A stretch of 64,000 bases of DNA, taken from NCBI RefSeq assembly GCF_007856155.1, contig NZ_CP042266.1, forward strand, positions 8,082,485 through 8,146,484, given 5' to 3'. The notes below the pieces were generated by a model. That model saw only the letters and a program-made list of their open reading frames with translations, had not been told where the DNA came from and ran no database searches. This document shows positions 1 to 8,478 of the stretch, piece after piece. Position 1 is the first letter of the stretch. Each line of letters opens with the position of its first letter. A program made the position numbers and the translations under genes. The DNA is from Streptomyces qinzhouensis. Its GTDB lineage: Bacteria; Actinomycetota; Actinomycetes; Streptomycetales; Streptomycetaceae.

Positions 1-2
1 CG

Positions 3-83
3 GCCGCCTACACCGGCGCCGCGGGCCCCCTGGTGGACCGCGCCCTCACCACCCCGCACCGCCCGCACACCCCGAAGCCGTAG
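3..83 (+). CDS. C-terminal end of an unidentified protein (partial)
   Basis: An open frame enters from the left edge and stops at TAG 81-83, giving about 26 residues that end in HTPKP. The codons are GC-rich at the third position, as in the true genes here. Too little remains to name a family. It would run rightward, converging on the NTF2-like gene at 254-637. Confidence 0.35.
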   Translation, partial: AAYTGAAGPLVDRALTTPHRPHTPKP

Positions 84-253
84 ACCGGCTCCGTACGAAC
101 CCCCACCGCCCCCCTGCAAGGACGCGGCGCCGGGCCCCTCCGGCCGGAGGGAACACACCCGGCGCCCGCGACACCCGGCAGGCGGGGCAGACCACGTCCG
201 GACCGCGGACGGGCCTGCCCCGGCCACGGAACGCCCCGAGGGCGCCCGCGGTG

Positions 254-637
254 TCAGCTCTGCGGCGGCGCGGGAGTGATCATGTAGCTCTCCACCCCAC
301 TGATCAGACCGTCACTGAAGGTGAAATAGTCGGAGAAGAGCAACTCCAGCTGCCCACCGTTCGGCAGCGGCACCACGACGGTGCCGTCCACGGCCACCGT
401 CTCGCCCTCCTCGATCATGCGCTCGACCTTGTGAACCGGGCGCAGCGAGCCCGCGTCCTTGTGGACGATGCCGTCCTTGTTGTCGATGGCGGCACGCAGG
501 ACCTCCTTGCCGCGGAACGCGGGCTGCCCCTTCTTCTCCAACAGGACTCCGTCGGTCACCAGGGACAGGACCAGCTCGTGGTCGCCGCGGTGAACCCCGT
601 CGAGGTACTGCGTGATGATGTCCTTGTATTGGCTCAT
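254..637 (-). CDS. NTF2/SnoaL-like small protein
   Basis: This 127-residue protein begins MSQYKDIITQYLDG and shows the alpha+beta cone pattern of the NTF2/SnoaL-like superfamily: an N-terminal helix, an LVSLVTDGVLLEKK strand pair, and a C-terminal sheet. Members are ketosteroid-isomerase-type cyclases, hydroxylases or binding proteins, and PhzA/B belongs to the same fold. It is not close to the two phzB-like proteins in this window. It lies downstream of the MFS gene on the same strand, at the left end of the cluster. A tailoring or cyclase role in the meroterpenoid pathway is inference from position. Confidence 0.7.
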   Translation of the reverse strand: MSQYKDIITQYLDGVHRGDHELVLSLVTDGVLLEKKGQPAFRGKEVLRAAIDNKDGIVHKDAGSLRPVHKVERMIEEGETVAVDGTVVVPLPNGGQLELLFSDYFTFSDGLISGVESYMITPAPPQS

Positions 638-721
638 GTCACATTATCCGCGTGACCTGCTTGATCAGCGCTGGAGCCCCGGCGGAGACCGACGAGCCCC
701 GCCCCCCGTACGCACACCGAT

Positions 722-748
722 AACACCGAGCACACCGAGCACACCGAA
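722..748. repeat. Three tandem 9-bp units (ACACCGAG-type)
   Basis: AACACCGAG, CACACCGAG and CACACCGAA follow one another directly between the NTF2-like gene and the MFS terminator. A related unit lies just before, near 712. No function can be read from this. Confidence 0.6.
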
Positions 749-751
749 AAC

Positions 752-783
752 GAGGACGGCCCCCGGAGACCGGGGCCGTCCTC
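752..783 (-). terminator. Rho-independent-type hairpin after the MFS gene
   Basis: A perfect 12-bp stem (GAGGACGGCCCC with its complement) and an 8-nt loop lie 20 bp past the stop codon of the leftward MFS gene. This is the usual U-less Streptomyces terminator form. Confidence 0.75.
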
Positions 784-802
784 GCACGAAGCCGGGGCGG
801 GG

Positions 803-2317
803 TCAGGCGGGCTGCGCCTCGGGACTCGGCGCGGGCTCCTCCACGGCCTCCTCGGGGGCTGGCAGCGGGCCGCTGCGCAGCAGGAGAGCCGCGATGACGG
901 CACCACCGGCGAGAATCGCGGCGGACCACCAGAAGACCGTGGTGTAGCTGTGGACCGCGGCGGTCTGGAGCTCCAGCGGACTGGGCCTGCCGTCCGTGTT
1001 GTCGGTGAGCCAGTCGGTGACGGCGGTGGCCGCGATCGTGTTGAGCAGCGCGGTACCGACGGCGCCGCCGATCTGCTGTCCGGCGCTGAACGTCGCCGAC
1101 GCGATACCGGAGTCCTCGGCACGGACCCCCGAGGTACCCGTGTTGAGCGCGGCCGCGTAGACCAGGCCCATGCCGATACCGATGGCCATCAGGGGGCCGA
1201 GGAGGCTGGCCGCATAGGTGGAGTCGACTTCGAGCCGGGTGAGCCAGACCAGACCGGCCGCGGTCACCAGAAGCCCGCTGGGAATCATGGGACGCGGACC
1301 GAGCTTGGGAAACAGCTTGGTGCCGCAGATGACGGTGGTGAAGAGAGTGGAGACGACGGTGGGCAGCATCGCGGTACCGGACGCGAGCGGGGAGTAGTCC
1401 AGAACGGTCTGCATGTAGTAGATCAGGAACAGCAGCAGACCGAAGAAGCCCGCCCCGACGAACAGAACCGTCAGATAGGCACCGCCGCGATTGCGGTCGA
1501 TCACGACCCGCGGAGGCAGCAGCGGATGAGCGGCCCGGGTCTGCCAGACCGCGAACGCGACCAGAAGGACCCCGCCGACGGCCAGCAGGCTCCAGGTCTC
1601 CGTCCTGCCCCAGCCCTCTTCGGCGTTGGAGAAGCCGTACACGACACAGAACATGCCACTGCAGGCCAGCAGCACACCGGGAATGTCCATCGGAGTGCGC
1701 GCCGTGGCCTGGCCGGTCAGCCAGACCAGACCGCCCACCAGCGCCACGGCGGCGAAGACCAGATTGACGTACATGCACCAGCGCCAGTCGAAGGCCGAGG
1801 TCAGCGCACCGCCCAGCAGCAGCCCCAGACCACCGCCGGCGGCGATGACCCCACCGAGCGCACCAAAGGCCTTGCCACGCTCCTTCGGGTCGGTGAAGGT
1901 GGTGGCCATCAGCGCCAGACAAGCCGGGGAGAGCAGCGCGGCAAACGCCCCCTGAGCCGCCCGGGAGGTGACCAGGACCTCGAAGTTCGGCGCGGCGCCG
2001 CCGACGGCCGAAGCCACGGCGAATCCGGTCAGCCCGATGAGGAAGGCACGCTTACGGCCGATCAGATCGGACAGGCGACCGCAGAACAGCAGCAGGCTTC
2101 CGTACGGCAGGGCATAGGCGGTTACGATCCACTGCCGGTCGCCGTCGCTGAAGCCGAGATCCTGCTGGGCGTCGGGAAGCGCGAGGTTCATCACGGTCAG
2201 ATCGAGACCGACCATGAGATAGGCGCAACAGATGACGGCGAGGACCCACCACCGTTTGGGGTCCGCAGTCACATCCGAGCCCGCCCCGGCACCGGGGGCC
2301 GCGCTCTGTGTCGCCAT
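803..2317 (-). CDS. MFS drug exporter, DHA2 (14-helix) family
   Basis: This 504-residue inner-membrane proton antiporter carries the DHA2 signature LDLTVMNLALP in helix 1 and motif A (GRLSDLIGRKR) between helices 2 and 3. Many hydrophobic spans and the length fit 14 transmembrane segments. The ATG at 2317 is chosen because AAGGAG lies just upstream; the frame stays open further up, but that part is not family-like. It is transcribed with the polyprenyl synthase and prenyltransferase 1, separated from them by 245 bp. Export of, and self-resistance to, the cluster product is the likely job. Confidence 0.9.
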   Translation of the reverse strand: MATQSAAPGAGAGSDVTADPKRWWVLAVICCAYLMVGLDLTVMNLALPDAQQDLGFSDGDRQWIVTAYALPYGSLLLFCGRLSDLIGRKRAFLIGLTGFAVASAVGGAAPNFEVLVTSRAAQGAFAALLSPACLALMATTFTDPKERGKAFGALGGVIAAGGGLGLLLGGALTSAFDWRWCMYVNLVFAAVALVGGLVWLTGQATARTPMDIPGVLLACSGMFCVVYGFSNAEEGWGRTETWSLLAVGGVLLVAFAVWQTRAAHPLLPPRVVIDRNRGGAYLTVLFVGAGFFGLLLFLIYYMQTVLDYSPLASGTAMLPTVVSTLFTTVICGTKLFPKLGPRPMIPSGLLVTAAGLVWLTRLEVDSTYAASLLGPLMAIGIGMGLVYAAALNTGTSGVRAEDSGIASATFSAGQQIGGAVGTALLNTIAATAVTDWLTDNTDGRPSPLELQTAAVHSYTTVFWWSAAILAGGAVIAALLLRSGPLPAPEEAVEEPAPSPEAQPA

Positions 2318-2562
2318 GATCTTCTCCTTGTTCACTGAATCGGCCTCGTACGAGGCCGCACCCATACGACGATCCGGCCACCGACTTTGTGAGTTCACAG
2401 CCGAAGCACTACGCCCCGTGCGGTGCCACGGCACACAGTGACCGCCCCGCGCCCGGCGCCCCCGGCCAGGGAAAACACCGAACGGCGACGGCTGTACGGG
2501 CCCGCCCCGCCCCGCGACCCCGCCCGCCCGGCTACCGCCGGAGACCGAACGGCACCGGCACG

Positions 2563-3657
2563 TTACGAGGTCCGCTGGGTCGCGCTGATCGCCATCGCGG
2601 TCAGCCGCTCCTTCGCCCCCTCGGTGGCACCGCTCGCCCGCAGCACCGCCAGAGCCCGCTCGGTACGGGCGGCGATATCCCGCTCCACCCGGTCCACCGC
2701 GCCGACCTCGGTGATGATGGCGCGCATCGTCCTCAGCTCGTCCTCGGAGATCCGCGTCCCGATCCTGGCCCTGAGGAACTTCGCCGCGTCCGGATCCCGC
2801 TCGTCGGCGTACCGCAGAGCGGAAGTGAACAGCACGGTGCGCTTGCCCTGGACCAGATCGTCACCCGACGGCTTGCCGGTCTCCTCGGGAGCGCCGAACA
2901 CCCCCAGCAGATCGTCACGCAGCTGGAACGCGACACCGATGTCGACCCCGAACGCCCGATAGGCGGCCACCAGCTCGGCACCGGCACCCGCTATCGCGGC
3001 ACCGATGTGCAGCGGGCGCTCCACCGTGTAGGAGGCCGTCTTGTACTGGTTGACCCGCAGCGCCGTGCCGATGTCCTCGTCGCCCGCCGCCTCGGCGGTC
3101 AGATCGAGCAGCTGACCGCAGAGAACCTCGGTACGCAGATCCGTCCACACCGGGTCCACCCGCCGCTGCGCCCGCGCCGACAGCCCGGACGTACGGATCA
3201 TGTCGTCGGCCCAGCACTGCGCCAGATCCCCGATCAGGATCGCGGCACCCGTACCGAACAGCTCGGCACTGCCGCTCCAGCAGCGGGCCCGGTGCTGGTC
3301 GGCGAACATCACATGCGCGGCCGGCGCGCCACGGCGGGTCAGGGACGCGTCGATCACATCGTCGTGGATCAGCCCGTAGGCGTGGAACAACTCCAGCGCG
3401 GCACAGGTCCGCAGGACCGCCTCGGCCTCGGGACCGGTCTCGTCGCCCCCGGCACCGATCCAGCCGAGCCAGGCGAACGCCGGCCGTACCCGCTTGCCGC
3501 CGCGCAGCACATACCTCTCCAGCTCGGCGACCGCGGCCGCGTAGGCCGGGCTGATCGATTCGGCGTCGGCCCGCCGCGCGGCCAGGAACTCCCGGAGCGC
3601 GGCGTCGACGTCGTCCGGGTGCAGAACGGCCCCGGGGCGGGGTCGGGTGATGGTCAT
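2563..3657 (-). CDS. Polyprenyl diphosphate synthase (GPP/FPP/GGPP type)
   Basis: This 364-residue trans-isoprenyl diphosphate synthase condenses DMAPP or a longer allylic diphosphate with IPP. The first aspartate-rich motif is DDVID, and the second is DDLLG, followed by GKPSGDDL, as in actinobacterial enzymes. The GGKRVRP substrate motif is near residue 55. A tyrosine sits five residues before the first motif, which often shortens product length, but chain length cannot be settled by eye. The ATG has GGAGG upstream. It follows prenyltransferase 1 by 27 bp, so it most likely supplies the prenyl donor to the cluster's prenyltransferases. No IPP pathway genes are visible in this window. Confidence 0.92.
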   Translation of the reverse strand: MTITRPRPGAVLHPDDVDAALREFLAARRADAESISPAYAAAVAELERYVLRGGKRVRPAFAWLGWIGAGGDETGPEAEAVLRTCAALELFHAYGLIHDDVIDASLTRRGAPAAHVMFADQHRARCWSGSAELFGTGAAILIGDLAQCWADDMIRTSGLSARAQRRVDPVWTDLRTEVLCGQLLDLTAEAAGDEDIGTALRVNQYKTASYTVERPLHIGAAIAGAGAELVAAYRAFGVDIGVAFQLRDDLLGVFGAPEETGKPSGDDLVQGKRTVLFTSALRYADERDPDAAKFLRARIGTRISEDELRTMRAIITEVGAVDRVERDIAARTERALAVLRASGATEGAKERLTAMAISATQRTS

Positions 3658-3684
3658 CGGATACCTCCGAGGAGACCCCGGTCT

Positions 3685-4596
3685 TCAGGCCGGGGAGGAA
3701 TCGGACTGCAGCATCGGGTTCAGCCAGGGCTGGAACTGGTAGTACGACTGGAACTTGTAGACCTCCTCGCCGCTCGACGACACGGCGACGTAGTAGAGGA
3801 ACTTGTCGTCGGTGGCCCGCCGCCGGATACCGGCCAGGAACTTCTCGATCTCCGGTTCCATCGGCACGGGAAGCTCCGCCGGATCCTTGACCAGGATGGA
3901 GAACGCGGACCGCTCGATCTTCGGGGAGTCCCAGCCCAGGGTGGCGTAGAACCCGAACGCCCGCTCGCTCAGCCTGAGCAGCCGCTCGCTCGGCTCCGGC
4001 AGCTCCAGATCACGGAAGATCGACCGGATGCTCTGCGGGGTGAGCATGTCGGCGGAGAGCGCGTTGAAGTACAGATTCACCGTGCGGTGCCGGTAGTCCA
4101 TCGAGAACATCGGCATCTGCCTGCCGTCCATGCCGTGCCGGACGAAGAAGTCGTAGTTCTCGGCCACACTACGCGGCATGGACGGCAGGTCGAGCAGCGT
4201 GGAAAGAGGCTCCATATCGTCCGCGGGAAACGCCAGATACAACTTCTTGAGACCGCTCGCGGCCCCGAAATCAACACCGTAGAAGGTGGTTTTGCACCGC
4301 TCCGCAACCTCCAGGAAAAGGGAGGCGATGGGGTGGTCCGTGGGCTCGAGCAGACCGTGCGCCAGTGCGGTCGTGTAGGGATCGACACCGTCCGTGGGAA
4401 CGGGGAAGCGCCAGTCGACATCGTTTGAATACCGCCGGCCGGTCCCCATACGGAAAGCGATCGGCGTGGTCGCGAGCACCTTCTCGTACGCGGTCAGAAC
4501 CGACCGCACCTTGTCTTGCGCGTAGGGCACATCGAGCAGCCGGGCAGACTCCTCAACGGCCGAGTAGAGGTCTGCCAACTCGGTGGCCTCAGACAT
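3685..4596 (-). CDS. ABBA aromatic prenyltransferase 1 (CloQ/NphB family)
   Basis: This 303-residue soluble prenyltransferase of the PT-barrel (ABBA) family moves a prenyl group from its diphosphate to an electron-rich aromatic ring, usually without a DDxxD motif. The segments RTVNLYFN, LDLPSMPRSV and GWDSPKIER match the NphB/Fnq26/phenazine prenyltransferase group. The start at 4596 has GGAGG 5 bp upstream and gives a normal family length. It heads an operon with the polyprenyl synthase. Two paralogues lie at 24810 and 25918. The acceptor could be a naphthoquinone or a phenazine, since both pathways are encoded here. Confidence 0.92.
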   Translation of the reverse strand: MSEATELADLYSAVEESARLLDVPYAQDKVRSVLTAYEKVLATTPIAFRMGTGRRYSNDVDWRFPVPTDGVDPYTTALAHGLLEPTDHPIASLFLEVAERCKTTFYGVDFGAASGLKKLYLAFPADDMEPLSTLLDLPSMPRSVAENYDFFVRHGMDGRQMPMFSMDYRHRTVNLYFNALSADMLTPQSIRSIFRDLELPEPSERLLRLSERAFGFYATLGWDSPKIERSAFSILVKDPAELPVPMEPEIEKFLAGIRRRATDDKFLYYVAVSSSGEEVYKFQSYYQFQPWLNPMLQSDSSPA

Positions 4597-4608
4597 TCGT
4601 CCTCCGCA

Positions 4609-4626
4609 GGTCCGTACGGTCCGTAC
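4609..4626. promoter_or_regulatory. Tandem 9-bp direct repeat upstream of prenyltransferase 1
   Basis: GGTCCGTAC occurs twice in exact tandem, 12 bp upstream of the prenyltransferase 1 start and partly next to its ribosome site. The position suits an operator in the divergent control region shared with THN synthase copy 1. This is inference from placement only. Confidence 0.35.
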
Positions 4627-4730
4627 CGCGCCGAGTATGGGTCGGGCCACTACAGGGCCGGTCGAGTCCGGTCGGGCGACCGGACCGCCGCCCGCCCGCC
4701 GCCCCCGCCGGACGGGGCCGGTCGCGCGGC

Positions 4731-5935
4731 GGGTTGCCGGGGGTTCGACCAGTGGTCCTCGATGCTCGCCCGAGTGGTACCGGAGGTGGGTGAACGACTC
4801 TTCTCGTACGGAAGGCCGATTCCAGAGAAGGTGGATTCCCGATATGGCCAGGCTGTGCAAGCCCGCGGTGAACGTGCCGGAATACGTCATCACGATGGAA
4901 GAGACCCTGGAGTTCGCCGAGCGGACCCACCACGGAAAACCACAACTGCCCCTGGCACTCAGGCTGATCCGGAACACCGGAGTCAAAACCCGGCACCTCG
5001 TCCAGCCCATCGAAAAAACCCTCCACCACCCCGGCCTCGCCGAACGCAACCGCATCTACGAACTCGAGTCCAAAAAACGCACCCCACCCGTCATCGAACA
5101 AGCCCTCACGAACGCCGGCCTCACCGCACACGACATCGACGCCATCATCTACGTCTCGTGCACCGGCTTCCTCATGCCCTCACTGACCGCATGGCTCATC
5201 AACCACATGGGCTTCCGCTCCGACACCCGCCAGATACCCATCGCCCAACTCGGCTGCGCCGCCGGCGCCGCAGCCGTCAACCGCGCCCACGACTTCTGCC
5301 TCGCCCACCCCCGCACCAACGTCCTCATCGTCTCCTGCGAACTCTGCTCCCTGTGCTACCAGCCCACCGACGACAACACCGGCGCCCTCCTCTCCGACGG
5401 ACTCTTCGGCGACGCCGTCGCCGCAGCCGTCGTCCGCGGCACCGGCGGCACCGGCATCCACCTCGACCACAACGCCTCCCACCTCATCCCCCACACCGAA
5501 GACTGGATCTCCTACGCCGTACGCGACACCGGCTTCCACTTCCAACTCGACCGCCGCGTCCCCGGAACCATGGAACCCCTCGCCCCCGTCCTGCGCACCT
5601 TCGCCCACAACCACCACCACAACGCCGGAAACCTCGACTTCTACATCATCCACGCCGGCGGCCCCCGCATCCTCGACGACCTCGCCACCTTCCTCGACGT
5701 CGACCGCAAAGCCTTCCGCCACAGCTGGGCCACCCTCACCGAACACGGCAACATCGCCAGCGCCGTCGTCCTCGACGCCGCCCGCCGACTCTACGAAGAA
5801 GACACCCCCGCACCCGAAGCCACCGGCCTCATCGCCGGCTTCGGCCCCGGAATCACCGCCGAAATGACCCTCGGCCACTGGGAAACCCACACCACCTGAC
5901 CCCCACCCACAACCGACCGCGGCCACCGGATCCCG
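4731..5935. repeat. Left arm of a 1205-bp inverted repeat carrying THN synthase
   Basis: The arm begins at GGGTTGCCGG and ends at GGATCCCG. Its reverse complement occupies 17945-19149 with the same length. Position p in this arm pairs with 23880-p in the other, so there are no net indels. It spans 113 bp of leader, the whole synthase gene and 36 bp of trailer. Translations agree in the coding frame and in other frames, so the arms look identical or nearly so. Bases diverge at once outside both boundaries. Confidence 0.93.
4844..5899 (+). CDS. rppA: Type III polyketide synthase, THN synthase (copy 1)
   Basis: This 351-residue homodimeric chalcone-synthase-fold enzyme condenses five malonyl-CoA into 1,3,6,8-tetrahydroxynaphthalene. 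The catalytic triad is Cys138 (QLGCAAG), His270 (IIHAGG) and Asn303 (HGNIAS), the numbering known for RppA. The cysteine-rich SCELCSLCYQP stretch and SCTGF are typical of THN synthases. GAAGGTGG lies upstream of the ATG. It heads a rightward run with the cupin, aminotransferase and WrbA genes. An identical copy lies inverted at 17981-19036. Confidence 0.95.
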   Translation: MARLCKPAVNVPEYVITMEETLEFAERTHHGKPQLPLALRLIRNTGVKTRHLVQPIEKTLHHPGLAERNRIYELESKKRTPPVIEQALTNAGLTAHDIDAIIYVSCTGFLMPSLTAWLINHMGFRSDTRQIPIAQLGCAAGAAAVNRAHDFCLAHPRTNVLIVSCELCSLCYQPTDDNTGALLSDGLFGDAVAAAVVRGTGGTGIHLDHNASHLIPHTEDWISYAVRDTGFHFQLDRRVPGTMEPLAPVLRTFAHNHHHNAGNLDFYIIHAGGPRILDDLATFLDVDRKAFRHSWATLTEHGNIASAVVLDAARRLYEEDTPAPEATGLIAGFGPGITAEMTLGHWETHTT

Positions 5936-5968
5936 GGCGGAACGCGGCACCGAAAGGAATCCCATCGA

Positions 5969-6526
5969 ATGACCGGCCTCATCGTCCCCCCCGGTCAGGG
6001 GCGAAAGCTGACCACCAAGGCGCAGGAAGTGACCTTCAAGGCCACCCAGGCGCACGGCTCCTCCCTCTCGGTCTTCGAAGTGGTGGTGCCGCCCGGGTTC
6101 GACGTCGGGGCGCACGTCCACCAGGACTCGCAGGAGTTCTTCTACGTTCTGGAAGGCCGGCTCCAGCTCCTCGCGTTCGAGCCGACCCGGCGTACCGAGG
6201 AGTACTGGCACGACTGGGAGTCTCCCGACGGCGACACCGCCGTCGAGGCGGACGAGGGTGCCTTCATGTTCGTTCCGCCGGGCACCCCGCACGCGTTCCG
6301 CAACGCCACGGACAAGCCCGCCCGCATGCTGTTCCAGTGCTACCCCTCGCCCTACCACGAGTTCTACTTCGAGGAGATCGCGGAGATCTGGGCCGCCGGC
6401 GGGCCGGTGGACCACGACGCCGTCGAGCGGATGCGCCGACGGTACGACGTCAGCCAGATAACACCCCTTCGCTACGATCCTCCCGCGCTCGTCCCGTCCC
6501 ACCCCGCCACCGGCGGCGGAGCGTGA
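5969..6526 (+). CDS. Cupin-fold oxygenase (MomA-type quinone-forming, probable)
   Basis: This 185-residue single-domain cupin has metal-ligand motifs HVHQDSQEFFYVLEG and, later, PPGTPHAF. Cupins beside THN synthases in Streptomyces meroterpenoid clusters oxidise THN or flaviolin to hydroxylated naphthoquinones. That role is inferred here from fold and neighbours. The ATG follows GAAAGGA. Its stop overlaps the possible GTG start of the next gene (GTGA), which suggests translational coupling. Confidence 0.8.
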   Translation: MTGLIVPPGQGRKLTTKAQEVTFKATQAHGSSLSVFEVVVPPGFDVGAHVHQDSQEFFYVLEGRLQLLAFEPTRRTEEYWHDWESPDGDTAVEADEGAFMFVPPGTPHAFRNATDKPARMLFQCYPSPYHEFYFEEIAEIWAAGGPVDHDAVERMRRRYDVSQITPLRYDPPALVPSHPATGGGA

Positions 6527-6531
6527 CGGAC

Positions 6532-7701
6532 ATGGCCACCACGGACAGGATTCCGCTGGTCCACGCCAGCCTGGGCGAACGAGAACTGGCCGCCGTCGCC
6601 GAGGTGTTCGCCTCGGGCTGGCCGGCCGGCCAGGGCCCGCGGGGCAAGGCACTGGAGAACCAGCTCGCCGAGCACTTCGGCGTGGCCGACGCGGTCGCGC
6701 TGAGCAACTGCGGCGCCGCGCTCCATCTGGCTCTGCTGGCGCTGGGCGTCATGCCGGGCGACGAAGTGATAGTCGCCGACTACTCGTTCCCGGCACCCGC
6801 GCAAGCGGTCCGCTACGTCGGCGCGGTGCCGGTCTTCGCCGATGTGCGCGCCGACACCGCAACGGTGGACCCGCGATCGGTCGCGGATCTGATCACACCG
6901 CGGACGGTGGGGGTGATCGTGGTCGACACGGTCGGCCTGCCCGCCGACTACGCGGAGCTCAACGCGCTGGCCGGGCGGCACGGCCTGTTCGTCGTCGAGG
7001 ACGCGGCCTGCTCGGTCGGCGCGACCTACCAGGGCCGGCCGGCGGGCGCACTCGCCCCGGTGGCCTGTCTGTCCTTCCACGGACGCAAGGGCGCCACCAG
7101 CGGTGAGGGCGGAGCGCTGCTGGCCACCGACCCGGCGATCGCGGCCCACGCCAGACTGCGGTCGGCCTTCGGTATCACCAGCATCTTCGACCAGGCACAG
7201 GTCGTGGGCCTGCCGATCCCGACGTTCACCGAGATCGGCTACAACTACAAGCTGTCCGATATCGCCGCCGCGATTCTGCAGGTCCAGCTGATGCGCCTCG
7301 GGGAATTCCTCGAACGCCGCGTCGCGGTCGCGGCCCACTACGCCGAACTCCTCGCCGACGAGGAACTGGTGACCCTTCCCCAGGTGCCCGCGGACCGCAC
7401 CCACGCCTGGCAGTCCTACCTGGTGGCACTGGACCCGGGCGTGGACCGCGCGGCGGTCGCCGCCGAACTGCGCGGCCAGGGAATCGGCTGCGGACACGGC
7501 ACCTGGGCCTCCCACCGGCAGCCCGTCTTCGAGGCGAAGCAGACGTGCCCGGTCTCGGCGGATCTCTTCGAACGCCACCTCGCCGTACCCATGCACGCCG
7601 AACTCACCATGAGCCAGGTCGAACGCGTCGCCGAAGCCCTGCGTACCGCGGTCCGGTCCGCCCGCGGCCGCTCCCGCGGACCGGGACGTGCCACCAGATG
7701 A
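6532..7701 (+). CDS. DegT/DnrJ/EryC1-family PLP aminotransferase
   Basis: This 389-residue fold-type I PLP enzyme has its lysine at about 186 in SFHGRKGATSGEGG and the usual NCGAALHLALLAL cofactor-phosphate region. In related naphthoquinone meroterpenoid pathways (furaquinocin, naphterpin type) such an enzyme aminates flaviolin-like quinones. That assignment is by context, as sugar aminotransferases share the family and no sugar genes are nearby. The ATG at 6532 is used. A GTG at 6523 overlaps the cupin stop and is equally possible, adding three residues. Confidence 0.82.
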   Translation: MATTDRIPLVHASLGERELAAVAEVFASGWPAGQGPRGKALENQLAEHFGVADAVALSNCGAALHLALLALGVMPGDEVIVADYSFPAPAQAVRYVGAVPVFADVRADTATVDPRSVADLITPRTVGVIVVDTVGLPADYAELNALAGRHGLFVVEDAACSVGATYQGRPAGALAPVACLSFHGRKGATSGEGGALLATDPAIAAHARLRSAFGITSIFDQAQVVGLPIPTFTEIGYNYKLSDIAAAILQVQLMRLGEFLERRVAVAAHYAELLADEELVTLPQVPADRTHAWQSYLVALDPGVDRAAVAAELRGQGIGCGHGTWASHRQPVFEAKQTCPVSADLFERHLAVPMHAELTMSQVERVAEALRTAVRSARGRSRGPGRATR

Positions 7702-7768
7702 CCACCGCGGCCCCCGGCCACACCCCCCGTACCGGCGCACGACCCACCCGGAAAGGACCGCACTCGCC

Positions 7769-8392
7769 GTGGAATCCGTAAACGTCGCGATCATCTACTA
7801 CAGCGCGACCGGCAACGTACACGCCCTGGCCCACGCCGCCGCCGAGGGCGCCGAGAAGGCGGGCGCCGCCGTCCGGGTCCGCCGCGTCGCCGAGACCGCC
7901 CCCGCCCGGGCGATCGGTTCCAACCCCGCCTGGGCCCGGTACCGCGAGGACCACGCCGACACCACGGAGGCCGCCCTGGACGACCTCGACTGGGCCGACG
8001 CCGTCCTGCTGGGCACCCCCACCCGGTACGGCAATCCCGCCGGCCAGCTCCGCGCCTTCCTCGAAACCACCGGACCCCTCTGGTTCCAGGGCAAGCTCGC
8101 CGACAAGGTCTACTCCGCCTTCACCTCCGGCAGCACCCCCCACGGCGGTCAGGAAACCACCATCCTCGCCCTGTCCAACACCTTCTACCACTGGGGCGGC
8201 ATCATCGTGCCCCCCGGCTACACCGACCCCGTCCAGTTCCGGACCGGCAACCCCTACGGCACCTCCCACGTCTCCGGCCCACCCGGACACCAGGAACCTC
8301 CCGGCCCGGAAACCCTGCAGGCGGCCCGCTACCAGGCCCGGCGCGTCACCGACACGGCAGCGGCCCTGAAGAAGGGCCGCGCCACCGGGTGA
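7769..8392 (+). CDS. wrbA: WrbA-like NAD(P)H:quinone oxidoreductase (flavodoxin fold)
   Basis: This 207-residue FMN protein has the N-terminal phosphate loop YYSATGNVHALA and the WrbA signatures GTPTRYGNPAGQLR, TSGSTPHGGQETT and YHWGGIIVPPGY. WrbA reduces quinones by two electrons. GTG at 7769 is preferred because GGAAAGGA lies about 11 bp upstream and the family begins right there. It is last in the THN operon, so it probably reduces a naphthoquinone intermediate to its hydroquinone for prenylation or for loss of an amino group. It converges on the phenazine operon. Confidence 0.88.
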   Translation: MESVNVAIIYYSATGNVHALAHAAAEGAEKAGAAVRVRRVAETAPARAIGSNPAWARYREDHADTTEAALDDLDWADAVLLGTPTRYGNPAGQLRAFLETTGPLWFQGKLADKVYSAFTSGSTPHGGQETTILALSNTFYHWGGIIVPPGYTDPVQFRTGNPYGTSHVSGPPGHQEPPGPETLQAARYQARRVTDTAAALKKGRATG

Positions 8393-8425
8393 CCCCGCCC
8401 CTCTCGCCGGACAGCACCGCACGGA

Positions 8426-8459
8426 CGAGCCCGGCCGCACCGGTAGGCGGCCGGGCTCG
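8426..8459. terminator. Bidirectional terminator between convergent operons
   Basis: CGAGCCCGGCCGC and its exact complement form a 13-bp stem with an 8-nt loop, between the WrbA stop and the phzB2 stop. It can serve the THN and phenazine operons from either side. Confidence 0.8.
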
Positions 8460-8478
8460 CCCCTGCCGCCGGCAGGGG
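8460..8478. terminator. Second short hairpin next to the phzB2 stop
   Basis: CCCCTGCC-GCC-GGCAGGGG is a perfect 8-bp stem directly behind the 13-bp one, making a double terminator. Confidence 0.6.

Noticed and set aside
950..2338. Rightward frame opposite the MFS gene
   Set aside because: Gly/Asp/Arg-rich antisense shadow of a transmembrane gene.
4516..7701. A very long open frame running through THN synthase in a second frame and into the aminotransferase
   Set aside because: The first two thirds are Arg/His/Pro-rich, the signature of a GC-rich shadow frame. The real aminotransferase starts near 6523-6532.
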